A stretch of DNA of 64,000 nt from Gonatopus flavifemur (taxonomy: Eukaryota; Arthropoda; Insecta; Hymenoptera; Dryinidae), in the NCBI GenBank assembly GCA_018340375.1, contig JAFFJZ010000004.1:29982001-30046000 (forward strand). Reading direction: 5' to 3'. This document shows, piece after piece, positions 11,176 through 22,411 of the stretch. Numbering within the stretch: position 1 is the first letter of the stretch; each line of letters starts with the position of its first letter. Made by a program: the position numbers and the translations under genes. The notes beneath the pieces were generated by a model, which had not been told where the DNA came from, did no database searches, and was given only the letters and a program-made list of their open reading frames with translations.

Positions 11176-13086
11176 TCAATCTTGCATATGTTCTTGCACC
11201 GTTTTCCCCGTAATTAAAATATCATCAAGAAAGAATACGACCCCAGGAATACCTTTCAATAATTTTTCCATGATTCTTTGGAAAATCGCTGGCGCCGAAG
11301 CGACACCGAATGGTATACGCGTGTATCTAAATAAACCCTGGTGAGTCGCAATTGTCACATGATCTCTCGATTTCTCGTCCAAAATTATTTGTTGATATGC
11401 ATTCGCTAAATCGAGTTTTGTCAACAAAATCCCACCTCCCAACGCATTCAACAAATCCTTTATTCTAGGAACGGGGTATTTGTCTATTTCCAACGCTGGA
11501 TTTATAGTGATTTTGTAATCACCACATATTCTAATACTTCCATTTGCTTTTACGACAGGCACAATCGGTGTTGCCCAATCAGACGTTTCCACTGGTTCTA
11601 ATATTCCTTGTTCTATCAAATTTGTCAACTCCTTCCCCACTTTGTCTCTTAAAACAATTGGGAAATTGCGTGGTTTGAAACATTTTGGTCTTCCGCTGGT
11701 ATCTATTTTCAGACGAGCTTTATGATTTTCCAAAGTCCCCAATCCATCTTCAAAAATTTCTGAGAATTCATCCGACAATTTTTTTGCGTATTCATTCTCA
11801 TCCTGAGTAATAGAAGCACAAACTTTTACTTTAATACCCAACGCTTCCATCCAGTTTTTCCTAAATAACGGTTTACTCCTCCCCTTAATAATGTGAAGAG
11901 GTAATTTCAATGCTTCATCCATGAATTTCACATGAACATTCACATACCCCAATGGTACTACCTCACTGCCATCATAGAAATTCAAAATCAAGATATTCGG
12001 TAACATTGTTTTGTTTTTAAAATATTTTCCAAAATCTCTGTGACTCATGACAGTTATAGACGAACCCGTATCAATTTCAAAATCAATCTTCATGTTATCA
12101 ATCAATAACCTCACCATGTTCTCCGCTTCATTATCATTTGACTGAAAAAATAAATTTAATTCCAACTTATTCTTTATATTTCTTGTTGACTGATCCATCG
12201 TTGACGTTGTATCTCGTTGTACTTGTTGATTGATTTGCTGCGATTTCCCATTTCTGCACATCTTCTTCAAATGTCCTTTTCTCTTGTACATGTGACAAAA
12301 ATTCTCCTTGTAAAAACAGCTTGAAGATTTATGACCATTTTTCCCGCAACAGAAACATTGTATATCATGTTTGTTCTGTTGTGGTTCACCACTTTGTTTA
12401 TTATGCCTGGTGCTGCCATTGTCCTTCATAATCGTGCCCGTATTTCCAACTCGTTGACTTTTGCTGCCGTGGTAATATAATTTCTCTTGTTGGTGAAGTA
12501 GATTACTGTTAAATCTCAAATCGGTTACGTCTTTCAGTGTCGCCTCCACCGTCAACGCAATATCACAAGCTTGCGACCACGATAAATCTTTTTCCACCGA
12601 TAATTTTTCTTTTACTGTCTCCGATGAAACTCCTCGCACCAGCTGATCTCTGAGTCGATTTTCTAACTCAGTTTCGAAACCACAATGTGCTGCCAACTTT
12701 TTTAGGCGTTGAATGTAATCCACTGTTGCTTCATTTTTACTCTGAATACATCGTCCAAATCTCCATCTTTCCGCTATGACATTTGGTTCCGGGTTCAACT
12801 TATCTTTCACCATTTTCACCAAATCTGCATATTCTTTGTTCTGCGGTTTCACTGGTATACACATTTCACGTAACAAAGTAAAGGTCTCGATACCTACGAC
12901 CGTCAATAATATTTCCGTTCGTTTTTCTTCCGATATTTCATTGACATCGCAATATATTTCGAACCGATCTATGTAACTATCCCACGATTCTTTTTCTCTA
13001 TTGAATTCTGTCAACTTCCCAAATCGTTGAGTACTCGCGGTATTCGTGGCTGCTGGTGCAGTATTTCCGACACCGTTCTCAGCCAT
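11176..13086 (-). CDS. Gypsy gag-protease-RT polyprotein (first frame)
   Basis: The 636-residue frame starts MAENGVGNTA. Residues 20-190 form the retrotransposon Gag region (WDSYIDRFEIY...RWRFGRC). A CCHC knuckle CFCCGKNGHKSSSC lies at about 244-257. A second knuckle (264-277) has Tyr in place of its second Cys. The aspartic protease signature DTGSS is at 339. RT motifs follow: YPVPRI, LTKLDLANAYQQ, and FLDD near 617 as the catalytic box (Phe where Tyr is usual). The frame ends soon after at a frameshift, so it cannot make a full polyprotein. It would act in a cytoplasmic particle. Confidence 0.8.
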   Translation of the reverse strand: MAENGVGNTAPAATNTASTQRFGKLTEFNREKESWDSYIDRFEIYCDVNEISEEKRTEILLTVVGIETFTLLREMCIPVKPQNKEYADLVKMVKDKLNPEPNVIAERWRFGRCIQSKNEATVDYIQRLKKLAAHCGFETELENRLRDQLVRGVSSETVKEKLSVEKDLSWSQACDIALTVEATLKDVTDLRFNSNLLHQQEKLYYHGSKSQRVGNTGTIMKDNGSTRHNKQSGEPQQNKHDIQCFCCGKNGHKSSSCFYKENFCHMYKRKGHLKKMCRNGKSQQINQQVQRDTTSTMDQSTRNIKNKLELNLFFQSNDNEAENMVRLLIDNMKIDFEIDTGSSITVMSHRDFGKYFKNKTMLPNILILNFYDGSEVVPLGYVNVHVKFMDEALKLPLHIIKGRSKPLFRKNWMEALGIKVKVCASITQDENEYAKKLSDEFSEIFEDGLGTLENHKARLKIDTSGRPKCFKPRNFPIVLRDKVGKELTNLIEQGILEPVETSDWATPIVPVVKANGSIRICGDYKITINPALEIDKYPVPRIKDLLNALGGGILLTKLDLANAYQQIILDEKSRDHVTIATHQGLFRYTRIPFGVASAPAIFQRIMEKLLKGIPGVVFFLDDILITGKTVQEHMQD

Positions 13087-13136
13087 CTTTTCTTTTCACT
13101 AATCGTACATTCGAACTATACAAATCCTTCCATAAT

Positions 13137-13150
13137 GGTCCTCGTCGCCA
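13137..13150 (-). promoter_or_regulatory. Gypsy primer-binding site
   Basis: Minus strand reads TGGCGACGAGGACC two bases inside the LTR end. The TGG start and position fit a tRNA primer site. The tRNA species is not assigned. Confidence 0.55.
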
Positions 13151-13152
13151 AT

Positions 13153-13406
13153 TGTCACGTCTTTTACATCACAACCTGAACAATATCCGGTGAAAACAGA
13201 AATCATAAATAATTGACTCCGTTACTGCATTGACAAAACTTATATTTGAACGTTAAGAGAAATACAACGACTTGCTTGTCACATCACGACAATCTCATTC
13301 ACGCGTCACCACGTCTACCAACTTTAGCCTATTCTACGCATGCGCATCCTCATTACTATTACTCATATATTTGATACACATATAGTTTACTTATTTATCT
13401 ACTACA
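13153..13406 (-). repeat. Gypsy 5' LTR
   Basis: Minus strand runs TGTAGTAGAT...GACGTGACA, 254 bp with TG/CA ends, directly upstream of the primer site. No partner LTR is in the window to confirm its ends. Confidence 0.5.
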
Positions 13407-13598
13407 ATATGCGCCCTGGTAGAAATTTTCTCTGGTAAAATTCAAGGCACCAGCAAGTCCAACTTTTTTCACGATGAGGGCCTTGCAAATGAAACTTACA
13501 AGTACCTTGTCAGGCATGTAACGCTTGGAATGATGAGGTACTCGCTAGTTCCACTCACTAGTTACTCATCAAAAAATAGTGGAAAACTTGAAAAAAAC
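13407..13598. other. Intergenic, nothing recognised
   Basis: No gene or repeat was found. It holds only short unremarkable motifs between the gypsy LTR and the next MITE. Confidence 0.4.
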
Positions 13599-13600
13599 TA

Positions 13601-13862
13601 CGCTGAGAGAAAAAATTTCCGGGAACAATGAAATATTTAGTTGAATAGTCGCCATAAAATACCTAATTGATTTGAATAAACTTTGATTGACTCGATTAAA
13701 TATTCATTCAATCAAACAAATATTTAATATGCTATGAAATATTTCATCAATTGAAACAGTTATTTAATTGAGTCAATGGAAGTTTATTCAAATCAATTAA
13801 GTATTTTATGACGACTATTCAATTAAATGTTCCATTGTTCCCGGAAATTTTTTCTCTCAGTG
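13601..13862. mobile_element. Palindromic MITE with TA flanks
   Basis: Nearly the whole 262 bp is an inverted repeat: the left half begins CGCTGAGAGAAAAAATTTCC and the right half ends with its complement. Flanking TA dinucleotides (13599-13600, 13863-13864) fit a Tc1/mariner-type target duplication. It has no coding capacity. Confidence 0.65.
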
Positions 13863-13899
13863 TATACATGAAAAAGTTATATGGGAAAAAATTAAGTAA

Positions 13900-13988
13900 T
13901 CCCAGATAGCACAAGAGTTCTAAAAGAGTTCCTAATGAATACCATGTATTCATATAGACTTCTTTTGAAACTCTTGTGCTATCTGGGA
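13900..13988. repeat. Short hairpin element
   Basis: TCCCAGATAGCACAAGAGTT at the left is matched by its complement at the right (20-bp arms), enclosing about 49 bp that are partly complementary (AAAAGAGTT...AACTCTT). It is probably a tiny MITE. Confidence 0.5.
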
Positions 13989-14829
13989 ATTTTATATAAA
14001 TACTAACTTGACCTGTAACTTTTCTTTGGTTTCCTTGATAAGTCTGGATAAACCTGTAAAAGTGAGGTTCAGAAAATGAATGTTGACTTGAAAGCACGAA
14101 AGACCTCAAATACGAATCGAGAAGTAACAACTTGACTAACATTTGAGATGCTGAAAAAATCACAAAACAAAACGCATTCTAAAATTTGACTGTTGAGTGA
14201 CTTGAATTCCAATCAGATTTGTTACGTTTTGTTTTGCATCCATAGCATTTCATATTTTCAAGTAGAAATCCATTTCTGAATTCTCATCGCTCCAAGTTTG
14301 CACAGCAACCTAAGAAAAGGTTTTAGATTCATATGAAAATTATTAAATTTCTGTATGGCATTTTTCTCCATTCACATTGATGGGAGGTTCTTATGATTCT
14401 ACACTTGAACAAGGGAATATTGAGATGTCAAAGGGATAACTAGTAACACTAGGGTTTACAGGATGTTTTCAAATTATTGAATATGGATATTACATTGTTG
14501 AACATAGCTTATTAATGAATGAAATATTTTGTTCATTCTGAATAAAATGTATTTACTTCTCTCTCCCTCTTTACTTGGCCTCCGCTCAGTTTTTATTCTG
14601 AATTTTTTCATTGTTTCTGACGCATCCCTTCCTAATCTTTAGAGTTTGGGAGAACTGTGGTTAAAACTTTTTCATACTCCTTTCTGAAACCTTCTGTTTC
14701 TGGGTAATTTGACGATAAAAATTCTGGGAAGAAGAAGATAAAGACCATGAATAGCAGGTACAAAGGAGTGTCCAAAAGAATACAGATTTCTTCAGTATTA
14801 TCATACTCATCGCTTCAATTTTATAGATA

Positions 14830-15054
14830 CTGTGAAAAATTGTTTTTGTGGATTCACAAAAAAATTTGACAGTTTTTGACGCAAACATTTTCTCTAGTGG
14901 ATTTTCAGACGAAATTTGGAGACAATCAAACATCCTTATTAGTTGAACAAAACTTTTCATTGTCTCCAAATTTTGTTTGAGAATCCACTAGAGAAAATGT
15001 TCGCATAAAGAACTGTCACATTTTTTTGTGGATCCACAAAGAAATTTTTTACAG
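14830..15054. mobile_element. Foldback MITE with about 97-bp arms
   Basis: Arms at about 14830-14926 and 14958-15054 are near-perfect inverted complements, including TTCTCTAGTGGATT and ATTGTCTCCAAATT at the inner edge, with a 31-bp loop. The open frame across the left half is a by-product of the repeat. Confidence 0.6.
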
Positions 15055-15527
15055 TTTACAATATACAAAGATGATCGAAATGTTGCATGTTGTTAAATTT
15101 CGAGTGTTGTACCACAGTTTCAGCTGAAACGGAATCAAAGTTCGAAATAAGAACGTTTAATGTAATTTTGACAATAATGTTATGATATCAATGCGTTTGA
15201 ATAAAATAATGAAGGAGAATGACAATGCTAAGGGAGAAATACAAATGAATGAAGATTTGACCATTCAGTGACTAATTTAGTTGATCAAATGATTCGAATT
15301 CAAACAATCTATACGTCATAGAAAAGCCTAAGAAGTGACCATTATCAACGTTGTACTTATTGGATATAGTTAAATTCAGAAATAATCGCCATACTGCATT
15401 ATTGCTTGAGTATGTAATTCTATGGATTATTAAATAATTTCAATTTTTCATAATTGGAATACTGAACTATCAAAGTTTGTTACATCTATAAAAATTCGAA
15501 GCTTAGATCATTTGAGATTAGAATAAT

Positions 15528-18500
15528 TCAAAAATAATTTTGTAGTAAAATGAATACCGCTGTCAATTAGATTGAAATGTTTAATGTTATTCTATTTCAA
15601 GATTGTGAGATTTCAAATAGAACTAAGTATATCTTTTTTCATAAATTTATTTTACTTACGTTCCATGCATTTATTAAGATGGGTAGAAATGAAAATCCGT
15701 TTTTCATTTACTTGTCCCTTGGCGGTGAAGTGCTGGGCTACTGAACGATTGATACAAGCTTTCAATATACTCATCACATTTCTACTCAAGGATGCTGCAG
15801 AAGTAAATGCTCCATTCAGTGACGAAATCTGGAGAATTGGAAATTTATGACATTTTTTTGATTTATTGCAGTGTTCAATATAATAAGAATTGTTGCTTAC
15901 GAAATGTTTTGAACCTTCTGAATCTTTTGAAACCTCCTCCAATGCTTCAAATTCTTCCATAGTGCTAGTTGGCAAAACGAGGGCATCATATTTTTGTTTG
16001 GAATCCCAATAGTTTGTAATTTTTCCACTATCTTTGACATCTTCATTTTGCGCAATCAATCGCTGAACTGATTCATTCAAGCATTGTAGTTCTTCTTTGA
16101 AAGGATCTAATCTATTATCAAGTATAGCCGTTATATCTCTCAAAATTATTCTAATCAAATCTGAAATATCACAATAATCCAAGAGTGAAAAAGAAATTAA
16201 ATATTACAATATAAAAAAAAGTTTGAATTATTCGGTATAGATGTATTTGACCATCCCAATGCAAAGTTGTAGAATCTGAAATTCCGATATAGTTTATAGA
16301 TCATGAAAAAAGAAGAAAATTGCAGCAGAAACAGCCCCTTCAATAAAGAAGATTCTGCACGTATATCAGAAAATTCCACAAAATGTGCTGCAATTTTTAT
16401 ATAATGCACTGATAATTTTTTGAAAGTGTACTAAGACTTTCAAATCTATGTATGAATTCCAGTATATTACTAAAAATTTTTATCCGACTTTTCCTCTAAT
16501 GTATGAATAATAATGAATTCAATGATGCACCTTTCGTATTTACTTGGATATTTTCATCCATGGGTTCATCTGATAATTGAGGAGCTGGATCGAATAACTC
16601 GCCGAGCGCTCGAACCGCATCACAAGTTTGATGCAAGAGATCCCGTCGTAGGTCGAAAAAAAAGTCGGAATTTTGGAAATGTAAAAATACTAAGTGGTAG
16701 AGCTTGAAAAATCAATCCAAGTTACTCTTTACGATTTTTTTTCTATGATTGACGATTTTCGAGAAAAAAATCACAAACCATCAATTTTTCCACACCAAAA
16801 ATGATTATTTTTCAACATTCAACTAGCTCTAACTCGGTCCTTTTCCGATGAATCGAAATGAATCTTGCGAATTTCGATTCGTGAGACTTCCCCAAAGATG
16901 CAAATGTAGGTCAAGTGCGTAAAAATTGATAACAAATTAATAAATTTTCAATACGAAGTAAAAATCACGTTTTTCATGCTTTGTATCAAAAAAGTGGTGG
17001 GGGAAGTACGAAGTACAAAAAACTTCAAGCGGGAAAGTTATTCGCTTGTGTTTGAACCAACTTTGTGAAAAATTTCAGATCGATTCGACTAATAGTTCGC
17101 AAAATACAGCCATTTATTCATTAGCGCGCAGCAAAAATTTTTCATAGTTTCGCGTCGTTTATAGGATGAATATCCGCGTGCACGGCAAACGTGGTATTCG
17201 CTTGATTTCTGGACGTAGGTTTGTTTTTTGGGTCGGAGGAAACGAATATTGGATTATTCCTGTGAATAAAATTCATGATCGATGCCTTATTATAAATTAT
17301 TTAATTGTTCAAAAGGTCTTTACAAATCAACTGATTTACTTCAAACTGAACGGGCAGAAGCAACTGGACTGAGCAAAGAAGAAATGAATGATGTCAAATC
17401 GTTGATGCAATATTTGAGTAGTGGAGGAAAAACGAAGTATCAAGATTTTTTTGAAAAAGCTGTAATTAAGATGAAAATAAGAACAAATTACAGATAAACC
17501 TAGAAGCAAAAAGTGTGTAAATCCGTAGCAGTAAACGAGGAAAAAAATAAACAAATGTACATGTGGAAAATAGAATATGTGAATAAATAAATATATTCGA
17601 ATAAGAAACAACAATGAAAAATGTTCCGCACCAAACTTATTTCTCGCAAGACAAGAAACTTTTTTCGTCCGAATAGCTCTCCCTTAATACCAATAGTTGA
17701 TTTGTAAACACCTTTTGAACAATTAAATAATTTATAATAAGGCATCGATCATGAATTTTATTCACAGGAATAATCCAATATTCGTTTCCTCCGACCCAAA
17801 AAACAAACCTACGTCCAGAAATCAAGCGAATACCACGTTTGCCGCGCACGCGGATATTCATCCTATAAACGACGCGAAACTATGAAAAATTTTTGCTGCG
17901 CGCTAATGAATAAATGGCTGTATTTTGCGAACTATTAGTCGAATCGATCTGAAATTTTTCACAAAGTTAGTTCAAACACAAGCGAATAACTTTCCCGCTT
18001 GAAGTTTTTTGTACTTCGTACTTCCCCCACCACTTTTTTGATACAAAGCATGAAAAACGTGATTTTTACTTCGTATTAAAAATTTATGAACTTGTCATCA
18101 ATTTTCACGCACTTGACCTACATTCGCATCTTCGGGGAAGTCTCACGAACCGAAACTCGAAAGATTCATTTCGATTCATTGAAAAATGACCGAGTTAGAG
18201 CGAGTTGAATGTTGAAAAATAATCATTTTTGGTGTGAAAAAATTGATGGTTTATGAGTTTTTTCTCGAAAATCGTCAATCATAGAAAAAATCGTAGACAG
18301 TAACTTGGATTGATTTTTCTAGCTCTACCACTTAGTATTTTTACATTTCCAAAATTCCGACTTTTTTTTCGAACTACGACGGGACCTCTTGCATCAAACT
18401 TGTGACGCGGTTCGAGCGCTCGGCGAGTTATTCGATCCAGCTCCTCAATTGTAATACTGCATTCGACACTGAATCACGAGCTGTGAAATATTAACTTTCT

Positions 18501-19515
18501 TCATGAAAATGAAACCAAGTGAACCAAAGAATTAATTTGAGAATGACTGACCCTTGTGGGTTGGAAAGGAATTCTGTTTCGTCTGTTCAGTAGATACTTT
18601 TCCTGCCTTTGGAAATTTTCCACAATTCACATCAGATGGTCCTTGTTTGGCTTCAGTTCTAAGACGTTTCGGGTTTTCTCCGAAATAAGGGGCTTTTGAA
18701 ATTGTGTTCTCATTCTCAGTGGTGAAAACCGATCGTCCTATGAAAGTTGTATTATGCTCTGTATAGTAAACAATTGTGAAATGATGAACAAATGTCAAGG
18801 CTGTACTTACTGTCTCTTGGATCAGCTTCTTTCGCATCTTCAACATAAAACAAATAATATTATTGGTAATTATCATGTAATTGTGAACAAATTGGTTGTG
18901 AAAGTTCCTGAACTATTTTGTGAATCAGTAATTATAATCACCTTTCTTACTTGTCAATTTATATTTCCGTTCCTGCGTTTTGGAATTTGATTGTTCTTTT
19001 AATTTTCGCTTATGACCTGTCACAGATTCTATGAAATAGATATTAATTAATCAAAAATATTTCTAATTCATGTTTGTGATGACATTCTGTTAAAAATCAG
19101 TAATCACATGAATCGGGAAATGCAATAAGTCAGCATATAAGGAAGCATAAAATAATTTGTTCCTTAAGTGATATCAAATTCCATATAACATACCATTTGA
19201 AGAATATTCTTCCGCGCTGCTATCTGAAAATTCAGATAAATCTTCACTAAATAATTGTTCTGGATTTCCAGTTTTCATTTTCTTCAAATTCTCCAATGCA
19301 TTTTCAATTTTTATCTGTGGAGCTATGCCATCTTCTGTGAACGCATATGTATGTTTCTCAGAATACTTGATCTTCACCATTGCTTCTTCGAATGTTTCTA
19401 ATGGACAAGAAGTGTTCATCAATTTCTTGGTTTGTGATTATTGATTAAAGAAGAAAGTTATAAAGCAAGAATTCAATAAACTCACTGGTGGATCCGCGAA
19501 TTTCGACTTCGTATA
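15528..19515 (-). CDS. DUF4806-domain protein gene (host gene, multi-exon)
   Basis: Exons on the minus strand, 5' to 3': 19486-19515 (donor GTGAGT; exon split by a transposon), 19194-19425, 18951-19016, 18811-18837, 18552-18758, 15901-16160, 15660-15828 and possibly 15528-15559. All junctions have GT/AG ends and reading phase is kept at each one. The N-terminal part has SCPLETFEEAMVKI. A basic stretch GHKRKLKEQ follows, and the C-terminus (LPTSTMEEFEALEE, then SRNVMSILKACINRS and AQHFTAKG) matches the DUF4806 family, common in insects and of unknown function. A helical segment LQCLNESVQRLIAQ precedes the domain. The last exon is least certain. The insertion in the upstream exon probably disables this allele unless another 5' exon is used. 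Confidence 0.65.
16575..18450. mobile_element. Large inverted-repeat element (about 755-bp arms) in a DUF4806-gene intron
   Basis: Arms 16575-17332 and 17697-18450 are highly similar inverted copies; each starts GAGGAGCTGGATCGAATAAC inside a flanking AATT that may be a 4-bp target duplication. Both arms contain the palindrome CGAGCGCTCG and the same short open frame (MNIRV...GKRGIRLISGRR), so that frame is a repeat by-product. The 364-bp centre is unique. Long arms with little interior suggest a non-autonomous foldback or MULE/Sola-like element, superfamily not assigned. It sits in the intron between exons 18552-18758 and 15901-16160. Confidence 0.65.
17333..17497 (+). other. Short open frame in the centre of the inverted-repeat element
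   Basis: The frame reads ERAEATGLSKEEMNDVKSLM and continues to a stop after MKIRTNYR. It looks protein-like (charged, helical) but was not recognised. It is either a remnant of the autonomous element's gene or captured host sequence. It shares its frame with the end of the left arm. Confidence 0.3.
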
Positions 19516-20412
19516 CAGGTTGGTTGAAAAGTTCCTGCGCTCACCAAGAGATAGCACTGCTAGCTCAAAACTTTTTTTTTCTCAAGTTGGTATATCTGTC
19601 CTGAGAACACATGCGAAGTTACAAGTCATTCTGTCAATTCATTCTTTGTTTACAAGCCATTTGAAGTTGACGTGTCATTGATTTTTCTTAATATGGAAAA
19701 AATTGAATATCGTGCAGTCATTAGATTCTTCGTTTTGGAGGGTTTAAAAGCAAAGGAAATTTATGAACAATTGTTATAAGTGTATAAGGAGTCCTCACCT
19801 TCAAAACGCACCGTTGAATTTTGGGCTGGTGAATTTAAACGTGGTCGTACTAGCCTTGAAGACGATCCACGCGAAGAACGACCAAAAACTGCAACCACAG
19901 GAGAAATCATTGAGCATGTACATAATATGGTTCGTGAAGATCCAAGTTTGACTAAGCGTGGAATTGCTAATGCCATAGGCATCTCAGACGAACGAGTACC
20001 CCATATTTTACATGAAGAATTACGTATGGAAAAACTGTTTGGAAAGTTAGTGCCGCACACGTTAACAATTCAACAAAAACTGGATCGAAAACAAATTTCT
20101 CAGCGTAATTTGGAGCGTTTTAAGCAGAATAAAACCGACTTCTCGCGTCGTTTTATAACTATGTATGAGACTCGGATCTACTACCATGATTCTAAATTGA
20201 AACAAGAACGTTTACAATGGACTGAAGCTGGTTGTTCAGCTCCAAAGCAGGTGAAGTCACAACGATCAGCAAAGAAGGTTATGGCATCAGTTTTTTGGGA
20301 TGCGAAAGGAATTTTGTTCATTGATTATCTTCAGAAAGGTAAAACAATCAACTCCGAATATTACTGCAGCCTTTTGGATCAGCTGGATGAAAAAATTCGT
20401 GAGAAAAGACCT
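19516..20412 (+). mobile_element. Mariner element, 3' end deleted
   Basis: The left end CAGGTTGGTTGAAAAGTTCC follows a TATA in the DUF4806-gene exon and is a typical mariner terminal repeat. The element ends abruptly inside its transposase frame at about 20412, where a DD41D element takes over. The right terminal repeat is absent. Confidence 0.75.
19693..20412 (+). pseudogene. Mariner transposase, truncated
   Basis: The frame starts MEKIEYRAVIRF and carries the mariner HTH region (KRGRTSLEDDPRE, ATTGEIIEHVH, ISDERVPHILHEEL). An in-frame TAA occurs at about 19777. The first catalytic position reads ITMYETR, so Asp appears replaced by Tyr (family form is VDETW). The catalytic domain continues through VMASVFWDAKGILFIDYLQK to KIREKRPG and then ends, losing the second and third Asp. 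The copy cannot be active. Confidence 0.8.
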
Positions 20413-22367
20413 GGACCTTGGCTTCAACCTCAGATCCCATTTTCAAGGTCATCCTGAGGTCAACTCATGTTTTTTTAATGGAATCCCCTATTTTTTACAA
20501 CCGGTTCAGATTCTACGCTGAAAACCAAGGAACTTTTGTCTCGAACGTTTTTTCGAAATCCCCATAGATGGCGCTCTAATTGACGAGAAAATGAGAATTC
20601 TCAAACCCTCGGATTGTATTCTGTCTAACATAATGCTCAACTCTTGAGTGTTTCTCATCTCCCGGAAATTGCCGTCGCCATCAGCGTTACCCAATGTGCA
20701 CCACGAGGAGGTTGCGCGATCGGACTTTACACATCACTGTGGCCCTGAAAAGGGCCGATTGTCTGAACTGGAGATGTATCTTCGGGGACGCATTAGGCAT
20801 TCAAAAGATGTTCAAAATGAGCGCCGTTTTGCCTTTGACAAAGCGCAATTTTTTTATGAAAGTTTTCTACAGTTGCTTGCAACGTCGCAGGTGTTATTGC
20901 TGTGCATGCTCTTCTTATTCGATCTTTCATGTCATCGCGTGTTGTTTAAGGTTCACAGAATACAACATTCCTTATGTAACCCCACAAGAAAAAATCAGGC
21001 GACGTCAGATCTGGCGACCTAGGTGGCCATCGCACAGGTCCTCCACGACCAATCCACCTTCTGGGAAACTTCTCGTCCAGGAATTTTCGAACAATTCGCA
21101 TGTAATGAGGAGCTGCTCCATCCTGTTGGAACCACATCCTTGATCTCACGTCAAGACTTACGTCTTCCATGAGAGCAGGGAGTTCAAAATGCAAAAAACG
21201 AAGATACTCCGCGCCAGTCAGGTTTCCTTCAAAAATATACGGCCCTATGATCCTGGAATCTACAATTCCGCACCAAACGTTCACACTCCAACGGTGTTGA
21301 TGAATAATTGTACGGACCCAGTAAGGATTCTGAGCACTCCAATGATGGCAATTGTGCCTATTGAGAATTCCAACATTGTGAAATATCACCTCATCAGAGA
21401 AGACAACGTGATGAGAGAAAGTAGGATCTTCTTCAATTGTCCGTTGGGCCCACGTGCAGGAGTTCAGTCTTATTATGAAATTCTCAGCTGTTAGAGATTG
21501 CATCATAGTGATATGGTACGGATGATAATCCAACGATTTCAAGATACGCTGAGCTGTGGATCGAGGAATCTCTGTCATTTTCCCAATATCTCGGAGACTG
21601 ATATGGGGATTAATATGAATCAATGCCAGCACAGCCAGCAATCTCACATCAGGATCATTGTCATCCGCATAAACTTCCTTGTTCCTCTGTCGTTTGAGGA
21701 GACCTTGACGAGCACGTTGTTCAAGAAATCGGATCGTAATGCGATTTGGACACCTCTGATCCGGAAAACGACGTTGGAACGTTCTCACAGCTTCAACATG
21801 ATTTTCCCCGCGCTTCACCAAGACACAACGAAACGTCAACAATATCGTTTGGCGCGTAATCAGACATGATATTTAGAAATGTGTTTCCTCCAAATGATAA
21901 CAGAGAATTGAGGAGTTTGGGAATGCTGAATTTCTAAGGCATTCACACGTGAATCAAAACAACAACAATTTTCAAGAACAAAACCAAAACAAAACACGAC
22001 CGACGGCAATTTCCGGGAGATGAGGAACACTCAAGAGTTGAGCATTATGTTAGACAGAATACAATCCGAGGGTTTGAGAATCCTCATTTTCTAATCAATT
22101 AGAGCGCCATCTATGGGGATTTCGAAAAAACGTTTGAGACAAATTGGTTTTCAGCGTAGAATCTAAACCGGTAGTGAAAAATAGGGGATTCCATTAAAAA
22201 AACATGAGTTGACCCCAGAATGACCTTGGAAGTGGGATCCGAGGCCAAAGCCAAGTTCACCATCGGATGTCCCCCTCAGATTGTTACATTTTTTTCCCGG
22301 AAAATTTTTTTCTGAATCTATTCGTTTTCGAGATATTCTAAGTGATAGATTAAAATGGGACACCCTG
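20413..22367 (-). mobile_element. DD41D Tc1/mariner-superfamily element A
   Basis: Inverted ends match over about 280 bp (20413-20700 versus 21990-22270). The right end is complete and terminates in GGGACACCCTG followed by TATATA. The left end is truncated by roughly 100 bp at the junction with the mariner. The same CAGGGTG terminus appears on two elements at 57353-60689. Confidence 0.75.
20785..21868 (-). pseudogene. DUF4817/DD41D transposase A
   Basis: The ATG at about 21868 opens MSDYAPNDIVDV. A shift near 21810 leads into the main frame (20946-21842), and another near 20945 leads to the C-terminal ITPATLQATVENF segment. The N-terminal HTH resembles the DUF4817 class (FQRRFPDQRCPNRIT). 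Catalytic motifs are VVFSDEVIFH, WFQQDGAAPHY and SPDLTSPDFFLWG. The count between the second and third Asp is 41 residues, a DD41D spacing. Catalytic residues are intact; inactivation is by the two frameshifts and the lost left end. Confidence 0.75.
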
Positions 22368-22369
22368 TA

Positions 22370-22411
22370 TATACTCACTGTTGAGTTGCAGTTTGTAGTC
22401 GAAGATTATAT
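22370..22411 (-). pseudogene. Displaced upstream half of the split DUF4806-gene exon
   Basis: Minus-strand sequence (IIFDYKLQLNSEY) joins in frame to 19486-19513 if everything between is removed at the TATA. The joined exon would run straight into the conserved FEEAMVKI exon in the correct phase. No AG acceptor or ATG is evident upstream of about 22411, where an in-frame stop occurs, so the true 5' limit is unresolved. Confidence 0.5.

Larger units (their letters stand above)
9843..13406 (-). mobile_element. Ty3/gypsy LTR retrotransposon, 3' part lost
   Basis: Gag, protease, reverse transcriptase, RNase H and the start of integrase lie in order on the minus strand, preceded by a primer-binding-like site and one LTR. 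The integrase is cut at 9843 by Transib copy 2. The rest of integrase and the 3' LTR are not in the window and may lie left of position 1. The gag-PR-RT style with CCHC knuckles resembles mag/K02A2.6-type gypsy elements; that subgroup assignment is tentative. Confidence 0.8.

Noticed and set aside
17166..17861. Paired MNIRV..GKRGIRLISGRR frames as a duplicated gene
   Set aside because: They are the same sequence in the two inverted arms, with no support for coding in either.
16575..18450. Polinton/Maverick because of long inverted repeats
   Set aside because: The element is under 2 kb, has no polymerase or integrase gene, and the flanking direct repeat is at most 4 bp rather than 6.
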